Part shown: piece by piece, positions 1 to 6,343 of the stretch
Position numbering within the stretch: position 1 is the first letter of the stretch
Layout of the letters: every line of letters begins with the position of its first letter
Assembly (NCBI GenBank): GCA_009778415.1
Contig: WRJV01000218.1
Location: forward strand, 1 to 7,445
Length of the DNA: 7,445 nucleotides
Direction of reading: 5' to 3'
Source of the DNA: Clostridiales bacterium
GTDB lineage: Bacteria; Bacillota; Clostridia; Peptostreptococcales; Anaerovoracaceae
Notes under the pieces: generated by a model
The model's database searches: none
What the model was told of the DNA's origin: nothing
The model's input: the letters and a program-made list of their open reading frames with translations, nothing else
Made by a program: the position numbers and the translations under genes

Positions 1-752
1 CCGCTTAGGATGGTCAGCACTTCTGGGAAGCCTGCGACCCAACTGAGCGCCCAGTCAGCAGGGGTTCTGCTCGTTTCCGCGCCTTTCCAGAATTCCGCAA
101 CGTTTTTCGGCAAAGCGTCGGTAAGGTAGCCGCCCTTGAGCGGTTCCATTATTACCACGGGGATGCCTTTGCTTCCTGCGTACTTAAGGCCCTCAACGCC
201 GGCTTGCCATTTTACGTCCATGTAGTTAAGCTGTATTTGGCAGAAATCCCATTCATAGGCGTCGATTATTTCCTTAAACAGCGGCAATTCGTCATGAAAC
301 GAGAACCCGATGTGCTTTATTCGGCCCTCGCGCATCTTCTGCTCAAGAAAACCGAGTATGTTGAACTTCTTCGTGAGCTTCCAAAGGGGGTCGTTCAAGT
401 TGTGAACGAGGTACATGTCTATCGACTGCACGCCCAGCCGGGCGAGCTGCTCGTCAAAAAGCCTCTGCAAGTCGGACTCTTCGTTCACGGACCATACAGG
501 CATCTTGTCCGCAATGAAGACCTTTTCCCGATAGCCGTCTTTGAGGGCCTTGCCGAGCACCACTTCGCTGGTGCCGTCGTGGTAAACATGCGCGGTGTCC
601 ATATAGTTGACGCCGTTGTCAATGGCGTGGCGGATCATCCTTATGGCCTCTGCCTCGTCGATTTTCTCGCCTTCCAGAGTAGGCAGGCGCATTGTGCCAA
701 ACCCCAGCAAGGAAATTTTCTCTCCTGTTTTTCTAAAAGTCCTGTATTGCAT
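1..752 (-). CDS. Aldo/keto reductase, probably of the type with a C-terminal 4Fe-4S domain (C-terminus beyond window)
   Basis: This is an NAD(P)H-dependent oxidoreductase of the aldo/keto reductase superfamily, with a TIM-barrel fold and expected in the cytoplasm. The 250 codons visible start MQYRTFRKTGEKIS. The catalytic tetrad is present and correctly spaced: Asp52 and Tyr57 (in MDTAHVYH), Lys83 (IADKMP) and His117 (YLVHNL). The segments GFGTMRLP (17-24), VVIMEPLKGG (199-208) and DWALSWV followed by PEVLTILS at the edge are typical of the subfamily that carries a ferredoxin-like 4Fe-4S tail, but that tail lies outside the window, so the iron-sulfur part is inferred. The ATG at 752 is preceded by AAAGGAG at 759-765 with a 6-base spacer. 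Both sit inside the end of etfA, and the two genes overlap by 20 bp, so translation is probably coupled. The substrate cannot be assigned. Confidence 0.9.
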   Translation of the reverse strand, partial: MQYRTFRKTGEKISLLGFGTMRLPTLEGEKIDEAEAIRMIRHAIDNGVNYMDTAHVYHDGTSEVVLGKALKDGYREKVFIADKMPVWSVNEESDLQRLFDEQLARLGVQSIDMYLVHNLNDPLWKLTKKFNILGFLEQKMREGRIKHIGFSFHDELPLFKEIIDAYEWDFCQIQLNYMDVKWQAGVEGLKYAGSKGIPVVIMEPLKGGYLTDALPKNVAEFWKGAETSRTPADWALSWVAGFPEVLTILS

Positions 753-1836
753 CTGTGTCTCCTTTCATAATCCCTTCGGCCTTTGCCTTGTATTTCGCTA
801 CGGCTTCTATCAGCTTGGGGACAATTGCCCTTACGTCCCCGACTATGCCCAGGTCAGCCACTTCAAAGATGGCGGCGTCTTCATTTTTGTTGATGGCAAT
901 TATGAAGTCTGAGCCCTCCATGCCCGCTACGTGCTGGATTGCCCCGGAAATGCCGCATGCCAGGTACAGCTCGGGCCTTACGGTTTTTCCGGTCTGGCCG
1001 ACCTGCCTGTCTTTTGGAGCCCATCCGGCGTCCACGTTCGCCCTTGAAGATGAAAAATCGCCACCGAGCAGTTCAGCGAGCTCCTTGAGCTTTCCGAAAA
1101 ACTCGGGGCCACCGATCCCCCGGCCGCCGGACACAAGGCATTTCGCATCAGCGATGTCGGTGGTTTTGTGCGTTTCCCTGACAACCTCCTTTATGGCCAC
1201 GTTCATGTCCTCCGGCGAAAAACCCACGTTCATCTCGCGGATTTCCCCAACCCTCGCAGCGTCCCTTTCAGCCATCTTCATCACGCCGGGCCTCACTGAT
1301 GCCATCTGCGGCCTTGTTTTGCAGAGGATGGTCGCCATGATGTTCCCGCCAAACGCGGGCCGAGTCTGCATCAAGCCGGCATCAGCATCGCCGGGGGCAA
1401 GAGCCGACGTGTCGAGGTTGGTATTTTTGCTTGCGTATTCCACATAGTTTGAAAAATCCAAGTCGAGCCTGGTGCAGTCGGCCGTAAGCCCGGTACCGAC
1501 CCTGGCCGCTACCCTTGGTGCCAGGTCCCTGCCTATTGAAGTGGCGCCGAAGAGCACGATTTCAGGGCTGCATTCGTTTATGACCGCCGACACCGCTTTC
1601 GCATAGGGCTCTGTTGCGTATTCCGCCAGCATGGGGTCTTCGACGAAAATCACGCCGTCGGCGCCGTACTCGATCAGTTCTTTAGCCTTGCCTTTTATGT
1701 TGTCGCCTAGTAGCATTGCGTATGCTTTCTGCCCGAGTTCGGAGGCAAGCCTCTTTGCTTCGCCTATAAGCTCAAGCGAAACCCTTGCGATTTCCCCGTC
1801 CCGCTGTTCAACTGCCACGTATATGTCGCTGCTCAT
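733..1836 (-). CDS. etfA: Electron transfer flavoprotein, alpha subunit
   Basis: This is the FAD-binding large subunit of the EtfAB heterodimer, which passes electrons to or from the acyl-CoA dehydrogenase encoded two genes upstream. It has 367 residues. The N-terminal part is the Etf alpha/beta domain, including FGATSIGRDLAPRVA at 96-110. The C-terminal FAD domain has SGGRGIGG (236-243), a segment around SSRANVDAGW (263-272), VGQTGKTVRP (279-288) and the alpha-subunit signature at 290-316 (LYLACGISGAIQH, then GM, ending AIN). Length and domain order are normal for the family. The start at 1836 is supported by GGAGGAG at 1844-1850 with a 7-base spacer. It lies 61 bp after etfB, and that gap holds two copies of a 23-bp repeat. 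The stop is TAG, and the last 20 bp overlap the reductase gene. Confidence 0.97.
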   Translation of the reverse strand: MSSDIYVAVEQRDGEIARVSLELIGEAKRLASELGQKAYAMLLGDNIKGKAKELIEYGADGVIFVEDPMLAEYATEPYAKAVSAVINECSPEIVLFGATSIGRDLAPRVAARVGTGLTADCTRLDLDFSNYVEYASKNTNLDTSALAPGDADAGLMQTRPAFGGNIMATILCKTRPQMASVRPGVMKMAERDAARVGEIREMNVGFSPEDMNVAIKEVVRETHKTTDIADAKCLVSGGRGIGGPEFFGKLKELAELLGGDFSSSRANVDAGWAPKDRQVGQTGKTVRPELYLACGISGAIQHVAGMEGSDFIIAINKNEDAAIFEVADLGIVGDVRAIVPKLIEAVAKYKAKAEGIMKGDTDAIQDF

Positions 1837-1860
1837 TTTCGTTCTCCTCCATTGACGTAT

Positions 1861-1906
1861 GGGCGGTGCCCGAGTTAGATGATGGGCGGTGCCCGAGCTA
1901 GATGAT
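1861..1906. repeat. Two tandem copies of a 23-bp GC-hairpin repeat between etfB and etfA
   Basis: Copies at 1861-1883 and 1884-1906 differ at one base (t versus c at unit position 16). Each starts with GGGCGGTGCCC, a small hairpin with a 4-bp stem and 3-base loop, and ends GATGAT. On the minus strand each unit begins ATCATCTA(A/G), so the copy at 1884-1906 supplies the last two codons and the TAG stop of etfB, and the other copy repeats them with TAA. The array ends 10 bp before the etfA ribosome-binding site. The core is shared with the repeats at 3883-3945 and 6240-6254. Confidence 0.9.
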
Positions 1907-2686
1907 GTGCCGCTCTGCCATTTTGCTGATTATCAGGCTGACTGCCTCGTCGGCGGAAAGGTTCTTGTGCATCTCCCCGGCGCCTTTCGGTTTCTTGCCA
2001 AAAGACTTGTATACGCTGGTAGGCGAGCCGGCAAGGCCTATGCAGCTGGGGTCGAAAGTGCCAGCGAGGTCTTCAAAGCCGAGTGTCTGCACTTCTTTTT
2101 CGTAGGCTTCTACTGTGCCCCTTACGTGCATGTAACGCGGCGGTGCAAGCTCTGACAGAGCCGTGAGGAGGCACGGCGTCTTCACTTCCAGGATGTGGTA
2201 CCTGTCCTCGAACTGGCGTTTTACGGTCAGGGCGCATCCGTTCACCTCGATGTCCTCCACATAGGAAACTTGCGGGATGTTCAGGTTTTCGGCAATCTGC
2301 GGGCCGACCTGCGCGGTGTCCCCGTCAATGGCCTGCCGCCCTGTTATTATCAGGTCAAAACCAATTTTCCCAAGTGCGCCGGCTAATATCTTCGCTGTGG
2401 CAAAAGTGTCAGAGCCGGCGAATTCCTTGGCAGTAATCAGGTATGCTTCGTCGCAGCCCATGGCGAGGGCTTCCCGGAGCGCAAAATCCGCTTGGGGCGG
2501 GCCCATGCTGACAACAGCGACGCTGCCGCCGGTTTCCTCCTTTATCCGCAGCGCGGCCTCGATCCCTGACTTGTCGTCAGGGTTTATGATGCTGGGCACG
2601 CCTTCCCGCATGAGCCTGCCGGTCTTTGAGTCCAGCTTCACTTCGCTGGTGTCCGGCACCTGCTTTATGCAAACGACTATTTTCAT
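1898..2686 (-). CDS. etfB: Electron transfer flavoprotein, beta subunit (bifurcating-type motif)
   Basis: This is the small subunit of EtfAB, 262 residues. In classical Etfs it binds AMP; in electron-bifurcating Etfs it binds a second FAD. Visible features are the N-terminus MKIVVCIKQVPDT, NPDDKSGIEAAL (35-46), MGPPQADFALREALAMG (61-77), GRQAIDGDTAQVGP (116-129) and the beta-subunit signature at 155-177 (VKRQFEDRYHI through PCLLTAL). The 116-129 motif is, from memory, the same as in the bifurcating Etf of Acidaminococcus fermentans, whereas mitochondrial-type Etfs have an IDDD version. This supports, but does not prove, NADH-driven bifurcation. The start at 2686 has a GGGAAGGA site 6 bases upstream and lies 26 bp after bcd. 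The last codons and stop lie inside the 23-bp repeat at 1884-1906. Confidence 0.97.
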   Translation of the reverse strand: MKIVVCIKQVPDTSEVKLDSKTGRLMREGVPSIINPDDKSGIEAALRIKEETGGSVAVVSMGPPQADFALREALAMGCDEAYLITAKEFAGSDTFATAKILAGALGKIGFDLIITGRQAIDGDTAQVGPQIAENLNIPQVSYVEDIEVNGCALTVKRQFEDRYHILEVKTPCLLTALSELAPPRYMHVRGTVEAYEKEVQTLGFEDLAGTFDPSCIGLAGSPTSVYKSFGKKPKGAGEMHKNLSADEAVSLIISKMAERHII

Positions 2687-2712
2687 CAGATTTCCTTCCC
2701 TTTCAACTTGCG

Positions 2713-3852
2713 CTAAAACACCTTCATCGCGCCGGCAATGACCATCTGCATGACTTCCGAAGTCCCTTCGTAGATTTCCGTGATCTTCGCGTCGCGCAGT
2801 GCCCTTTCAACCGGGTATTCACGGCAGTAGCCGTACCCGCCCATTAGCTGGACGCATTCCCGGCACACGTCGTTCGCCATCCTTGAGGCAAACAGCTTGG
2901 CCATCGCGGCGTGGGAGCTGTAGTTTTCACCGTTGTCCCGCGCTGCGGCAGCCCTGTGGGTCATCAGCCTCGCGGCGTCTATCCTGGTCTGGAGGTCCGC
3001 AATTTTGAATTGGCTGCTTTGGAAAGAAGATATCCGTTTGCCGAATTGCTTTCTTTCCTTGGCGTATTTGACAGCCTCGTTCAAAGCGCCTTGGGCAAGG
3101 CCCACCGCCTGGGCGGCGATCCCGATGCGCCCACCGTCAAGTGCTTTCATCGCGATCTTGAACCCGTCGCCTTCTTTCCCCAGCCTGTTTGAGGCGGGGA
3201 CCTCTACGTTTTCATAGGAAACCTCGCAGTTTGAAGACGCCCTGACGCCCATCCTCCTGATGTTGGGTCCGACGGCAAGCCCCGGAGCGCCTTTTTCCAC
3301 CAGGAATGCGGAAATCCCCCTTATGCCCTTTGATTTGTCTGTCATGGCGAACATGACGAAGGTGTCTGCAAAACCAGAATTGGTGGTGAATATCTTTGTC
3401 CCGTTGATTGTGTATTTGTCATGGTAAAGGACCGCTTTCGACTGCTGCCCGGCCGCGTCGCTGCCCGCGTTTGGCTCGGTAAGCCCGAAGCAGCCAGTCT
3501 TGCTCCCGTCTACCAATGGCCTTAAAAACCTCTGCTTCTGCTCCTCTGTGCCAAAATTGTCGATGCAAGAGCAGGCCAGGGAGTGAACCGACATGGTCAG
3601 CCCAGTGGCGCCGTCGATTTTAGACACTTCCTCCATGCAGAGGGAAAACCCGAGATAGTCGCCGCCGGAGCCGCCGTAGGCTCTTGAAAAGGGGATGCCC
3701 ATCAAGCCGTACTTGTGCAGCTTGCCAAGAAGGTCCATCGAAAACGTCTCGGTTTCGTCCATTTCCTGCGCTATAGGCCGTATTTCCGCTTCTGCGAAAT
3801 CCCTGTACAGCTTCTGTTGAAGCAAATGCTGTTTTGACAGCTTGAAATCCAT
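2713..3852 (-). CDS. Short-chain acyl-CoA dehydrogenase (Bcd-like), Etf-linked
   Basis: This is an FAD enzyme of the acyl-CoA dehydrogenase family, 379 residues (normal length), expected to work in the cytoplasm with the EtfAB encoded directly downstream. In anaerobes such complexes usually run as enoyl-CoA reductases, for example crotonyl-CoA to butyryl-CoA. The family signatures are GLTEPNAGSD (123-132) and the segment from Gln335 to Lys356 (QLMGGYGY, then EYPVERALRDAK). The catalytic base is predicted as Glu362 in EIYEGTSEV, at the usual short-chain position. No thiolase, crotonase or hydroxyacyl-CoA dehydrogenase is in the window, so the substrate is open: butyryl-CoA is the default, but acryloyl-CoA or caffeyl-CoA reductases have the same gene set. 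The start at 3852 has AGGAGGG at 3859-3865 with a 6-base spacer. It is the first gene of the operon, behind a strong promoter and a roughly 104-nt leader holding three repeats. It ends in TAG. Confidence 0.94.
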   Translation of the reverse strand: MDFKLSKQHLLQQKLYRDFAEAEIRPIAQEMDETETFSMDLLGKLHKYGLMGIPFSRAYGGSGGDYLGFSLCMEEVSKIDGATGLTMSVHSLACSCIDNFGTEEQKQRFLRPLVDGSKTGCFGLTEPNAGSDAAGQQSKAVLYHDKYTINGTKIFTTNSGFADTFVMFAMTDKSKGIRGISAFLVEKGAPGLAVGPNIRRMGVRASSNCEVSYENVEVPASNRLGKEGDGFKIAMKALDGGRIGIAAQAVGLAQGALNEAVKYAKERKQFGKRISSFQSSQFKIADLQTRIDAARLMTHRAAAARDNGENYSSHAAMAKLFASRMANDVCRECVQLMGGYGYCREYPVERALRDAKITEIYEGTSEVMQMVIAGAMKVF

Positions 3853-3882
3853 CGTCTGCCCTCCTGAATCCTATGCTATCGC

Positions 3883-3945
3883 GGGCGATGCCAAAAGCCC
3901 AGATGGGGCGGTGCCAAAAGCCCGGATGGGCGGTGCCAAAAGCCC
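3883..3945. repeat. Three tandem 22-23-bp GC-hairpin repeats in the bcd leader
   Basis: Units start at 3883, 3905 and 3928. On the minus (transcribed) strand each reads GGGCTTTTGGCAYCGCCC, with ATCC or ATCT between units. Each unit can pair its GGGC with its own GCCC. Alternatively, GCCC of one unit can pair with GGGC of the next around the four-base ATCC linker, so competing folds exist. The array lies between the predicted bcd transcription start (about 3956) and its ribosome-binding site, 17 bp from the latter, and so should be in the mRNA. The 13 bases CGCGGGCGATGCC at 3880-3892 recur exactly at 6239-6251. Confidence 0.9.
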
Positions 3946-3962
3946 GCCAATGCACAAATACA

Positions 3963-3991
3963 ATTATAGCAGGACAGCGTACCTCTTGCAA
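3963..3991 (-). promoter_or_regulatory. Sigma-A-type promoter for bcd-etfB-etfA-reductase
   Basis: On the minus strand, TTGCAA (3986-3991) is followed after 17 bases by TATAAT (3963-3968). TG lies one base before the -10, making it an extended -10. The predicted start is near 3956, which gives a leader of about 104 nt containing the triple repeat. This is a sequence match only. Confidence 0.8.
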
Positions 3992-4003
3992 GCATCAACA
4001 CGC

Positions 4004-4032
4004 TTGAAATATCCCAATATTTGCATTACAAT
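4004..4032 (+). promoter_or_regulatory. Sigma-A-type promoter for the serine hydrolase gene
   Basis: TTGAAA (4004-4009) is followed after 17 bases by TACAAT (4027-4032). The predicted start is near 4039, about 37 bases before the chosen ATG. It diverges from the bcd promoter with 12 bp between the two -35 boxes, so a regulator bound here could affect both. Confidence 0.75.
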
Positions 4033-4075
4033 AGCTATCAGAGGCATTCGAGGAATGGGAGGGGGAGTCGACTTG

Positions 4076-5050
4076 ATGGCTGCAGAAATCGAATTGACGG
4101 CAAAATTAAGAAAATACGCGGAAGACAGCGTCTTTTACCACGACCTGCCCGGCCTTGCGGCAGGGGGTTCTGTCGGCGCGAGCGCTTTGGAATTTCAGAC
4201 GGCAGCAGGGTACAGAAACATGGATGCTGGGGAAATCCTGAAGCCCGGCGACGTTTTTCACATGGCTTCCGTCACGAAGCTCTTTACGGGCACGGCAATA
4301 ATGATGCTCATCGAAGAGGGGAAGCTGGGTCTGGCAGACAAGATTGTCGAAATACTGGGCAACATGCCTATCGCAGATAAGCGATGCACAAAAGTGACCA
4401 TTGAGCACCTGCTGACGCACACATCGGGGATTTTCGACGGCGGCAGCATGCTTTGGGAGCCCGGGCACAGGCGGTTTTCCTACAGCGACCTAGGGTATGA
4501 GCTGCTCGGGCGCGCGGCAGAGGGCATTGCAGGCAAGCCATTTGACGAATTGATAAGGGAGAAAATCCTTATCCCGCTTCAAATGAGCAATTCTGACATC
4601 AGAACCGGGGAACAAGTTGACATAAACAATAATACGGTTTACCCACATGCTAAAGGCAGGGACAAGAAGATCGCAACAGCGGAGCAATGCCGCTACAACA
4701 GGCAAGATGGCCCCAGCGCAGCACTGGTTTCAAACCTTGAGGACATGTCCAAATGGGCAAAAGCCCATCTTTGCGGGAAAAAACTGCTGAAGCCGGAAAC
4801 CTACGGATTGGTATGGGGCGAGTACGCGCCCGTCCCAGGAAGCAAAGACCGCATCTGCATGACCTGGTTCAAACGAACGCAGGCCGGCTACGAGCTGTAT
4901 GGCCACGAAGGGGCAGACAAAGGCTTCAGGTCTGGGTTTTGGCTTTGCCCGGAGTTGAAAATCCATGTCGCCGTCATGTCAAACATCGCATCTGCCCCGA
5001 TAAGGAGGATGTGCGAAGAGATTTTCTCCATGTTGCTGGCTATTCTTTGA
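4076..5050 (+). CDS. Serine hydrolase, beta-lactamase/penicillin-binding-protein-like fold, cytoplasmic
   Basis: This is a 324-residue protein of the class C beta-lactamase-like family, which contains esterases, D-aminopeptidases and DD-peptidase relatives. The nucleophile motif SxxK is Ser65-Val-Thr-Lys68 in HMASVTKLFTG. The family block HLLTHTSGI is at 111-119. The second motif is YSD (136-138, in YSDLGYELLG) in place of Tyr-x-Asn, as in many esterase-like members. The third is HEG at 277-279. No signal peptide or membrane segment is visible, so it probably acts inside the cell and is unlikely to be a true periplasmic beta-lactamase or cell-wall enzyme. The substrate is unknown. The ATG at 4076 was chosen because GGAGGGGGAG (4058-4067) lies 8 bases upstream and the predicted transcript starts near 4039. 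An in-frame ATG at 4055 lacks a properly spaced site. Its stop (TGA) overlaps the convergent neighbour by 11 bp. Confidence 0.88.
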   Translation: MAAEIELTAKLRKYAEDSVFYHDLPGLAAGGSVGASALEFQTAAGYRNMDAGEILKPGDVFHMASVTKLFTGTAIMMLIEEGKLGLADKIVEILGNMPIADKRCTKVTIEHLLTHTSGIFDGGSMLWEPGHRRFSYSDLGYELLGRAAEGIAGKPFDELIREKILIPLQMSNSDIRTGEQVDINNNTVYPHAKGRDKKIATAEQCRYNRQDGPSAALVSNLEDMSKWAKAHLCGKKLLKPETYGLVWGEYAPVPGSKDRICMTWFKRTQAGYELYGHEGADKGFRSGFWLCPELKIHVAVMSNIASAPIRRMCEEIFSMLLAIL

Positions 5051-6221
5051 TGTATTCGAGGAACTCCTCAAAATCGTCGAAATCGCTTTGAATGAACTCG
5101 TACAGAACAGGCTCTTTGAACTCGTATTTTGAGACTGCCACAAGGAAACTCGAAAGCGGGCTCCTGCGCAGCCCCTTCTCCATAGCGTGTATGCCCTTGA
5201 TGTTGTAGGCAGCGATCAGCAGCTGGCCGTAGTCGGTGACGTAGTAGAGCCCGAACACGTCTTCGTTGAGTCGAAACACCTTTCTGTTGACGTGATCGTT
5301 GTTTTTGTTGAAAGACAGGAACAGCCTCCCGTTCTCATGCACTGTGAGCAGTGTGCCGGAAGTAAGCTCGGCAAGGTTCACGTCGAATTCTTCAGGGGAG
5401 CTGATGATTTCGTAGACTGTCACATATTCAGGCCTGGAAAGCATCATCGCCGCTTCGATGGAGGAAACTTTCATGACGGAACGCTTCTCAAACGAAGTGA
5501 TTCTCATGTTTGCCACAGTAAGCTCAGACAGGACGAGTACGTAAGCCGAATCGCTTTCTATCAGGGATTCGCACATATAGGAGATGCCAAAATCGTTCTC
5601 AAACAGGTCGATGGTATTCTTGCACAGCGTTGCGGCAGGCAGGTCCGGGTATATGTCCAAAGGGAACTTGGCGCTTGAAAGGAACTCGGCAGCTTCAAAA
5701 TCCTTTACAAAGCACCGCATCAAAAAATAATTGATCGCCTGGTACGAAGTCTCTATATGGGTACACTGCTTCATGAACAGGTTCCGTTTCTCGCGGGCGT
5801 TCAGTTCAATCCGCCGGTCGAGGAGAAAGCCGTACTCCTTCTCGCCCTCCGGCATTGGTATGGACAGCCGGCGGTTCATGTCCACAAACGACTGTAAAAG
5901 AAATATGGCCTCCTTCTGGGTGAGGTCGACTTTTTCACCGCCAAGCCCCCCCATCAGGGCGTTTTCGATGTAGTTGATTTCGAGAATGTCGTTGCCGCAG
6001 ATGCTTCGGTATGTTTCAAAACCGTATTCTTCGGCGTCAAAGTAGAAAAACTGGTGAAAATCGGAAAAAAGCTTGTCTGTTTCCAATTCCCAGTGAATGT
6101 AAAGCCCAACGACCCCCATAAGCCTTGTATCCGTTATGAAAGCCGACTGGAACGTTTTCTTGTCGCTCTCCGCAGGGGACGACAGGCCCCCTTTGATCAA
6201 TCTGAAATTCCGGTTTGCCAT
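5040..6221 (-). CDS. Unrecognised 393-residue protein
   Basis: I do not recognise the family. The protein begins MANRNFRLIKGGLSS and ends in an acidic tail (SDFDDFEEFLEYIKE). No signal peptide, membrane segment, nucleotide-binding loop, metal-cysteine cluster or helix-turn-helix is evident. Composition is that of a soluble globular protein rich in Phe, Tyr, Glu and Leu. The middle part (about 100-220) looks mainly helical, while about 225-345 has alternating hydrophobic segments suggesting beta strands (YVLVLSELTV, GTLLTVHENGRLFLSF, VFGLYYVTDYGQLLIAAYN). The start at 6221 is preferred because AGAAAGGA (6229-6236) lies 7 bases upstream and the predicted transcript begins near 6266. An in-frame ATG at 6326 would lie upstream of its own promoter. 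Coding use matches the neighbours and the stop is TAG. It has its own promoter and diverges from metK. No function is proposed. Confidence 0.85.
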   Translation of the reverse strand: MANRNFRLIKGGLSSPAESDKKTFQSAFITDTRLMGVVGLYIHWELETDKLFSDFHQFFYFDAEEYGFETYRSICGNDILEINYIENALMGGLGGEKVDLTQKEAIFLLQSFVDMNRRLSIPMPEGEKEYGFLLDRRIELNAREKRNLFMKQCTHIETSYQAINYFLMRCFVKDFEAAEFLSSAKFPLDIYPDLPAATLCKNTIDLFENDFGISYMCESLIESDSAYVLVLSELTVANMRITSFEKRSVMKVSSIEAAMMLSRPEYVTVYEIISSPEEFDVNLAELTSGTLLTVHENGRLFLSFNKNNDHVNRKVFRLNEDVFGLYYVTDYGQLLIAAYNIKGIHAMEKGLRRSPLSSFLVAVSKYEFKEPVLYEFIQSDFDDFEEFLEYIKE

Positions 6222-6239
6222 AGGCCGATCCTTTCTAAC

Positions 6240-6254
6240 GCGGGCGATGCCCGC
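6240..6254. repeat. Single copy of the GC-hairpin repeat in the leader of the unknown gene
   Basis: GCGGGC and GCCCGC form a perfect 6-bp stem around GAT (ATC on the minus strand). It lies 3 bp from the ribosome-binding site of the unknown gene and inside its predicted 45-nt leader. It shares 13 bases exactly with the first unit of the bcd leader array (3880-3892). Confidence 0.8.
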
Positions 6255-6272
6255 AACCCACTCACTAACGTG

Positions 6273-6301
6273 ATTATAATTAGTATACCCCAATTCTGCA
6301 A
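6273..6301 (-). promoter_or_regulatory. Sigma-A-type promoter for the unknown gene
   Basis: On the minus strand, TTGCAG (6296-6301) is followed after 17 bases by TATAAT (6273-6278). The predicted start is near 6266. An overlapping alternative is TTGTAA, 16 bases, TATACT. It diverges from the metK promoter with 14 bp between the -35 boxes. Confidence 0.7.
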
Positions 6302-6315
6302 AATTACAATATCTG

Positions 6316-6343
6316 TTGACAATCAATGACCATAAGGTATAAA
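6316..6343 (+). promoter_or_regulatory. Sigma-A-type promoter for metK
   Basis: A perfect -35 box TTGACA (6316-6321) and TATAAA (6338-6343) are separated by 16 bases. The predicted start is near 6350, giving a leader of about 122 nt that contains the S-box-like hairpin and a terminator. A 7-bp inverted repeat, TGTTGAC (6314-6320) and GTCAACA (6356-6362), flanks the -10 region. Confidence 0.8.

Noticed and set aside
204..770. 188-codon open frame on the plus strand near the left edge
   Set aside because: It is antisense to the aldo/keto reductase, whose catalytic tetrad is intact.
755..1447. 230-codon open frame on the plus strand, opposite etfA
   Set aside because: It is an antisense shadow of a clearly conserved gene, with low-complexity Ser/Pro/Ala-rich translation and no ribosome-binding site.
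3883..3945. Possible CRISPR array
   Set aside because: Only three units of 22-23 bp with four-base linkers and no unique spacers; these are simple tandem repeats.
3842..4075. N-terminal extension of the serine hydrolase from an ATG at 3842
   Set aside because: It would translate the bcd start region, the tandem repeats and both promoters, and has no ribosome-binding site. The predicted transcript starts near 4039.
5187..5678. 163-codon open frame on the plus strand, opposite the unknown gene
   Set aside because: No ribosome-binding site, no recognisable domain, and the minus-strand frame has the better start signals, length and coding character.
6222..6326. Longer start at 6326 for the unknown gene
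   Set aside because: It lies upstream of the gene's predicted promoter, runs through the GC hairpin, and has no Shine-Dalgarno site. The ATG at 6221 has one.
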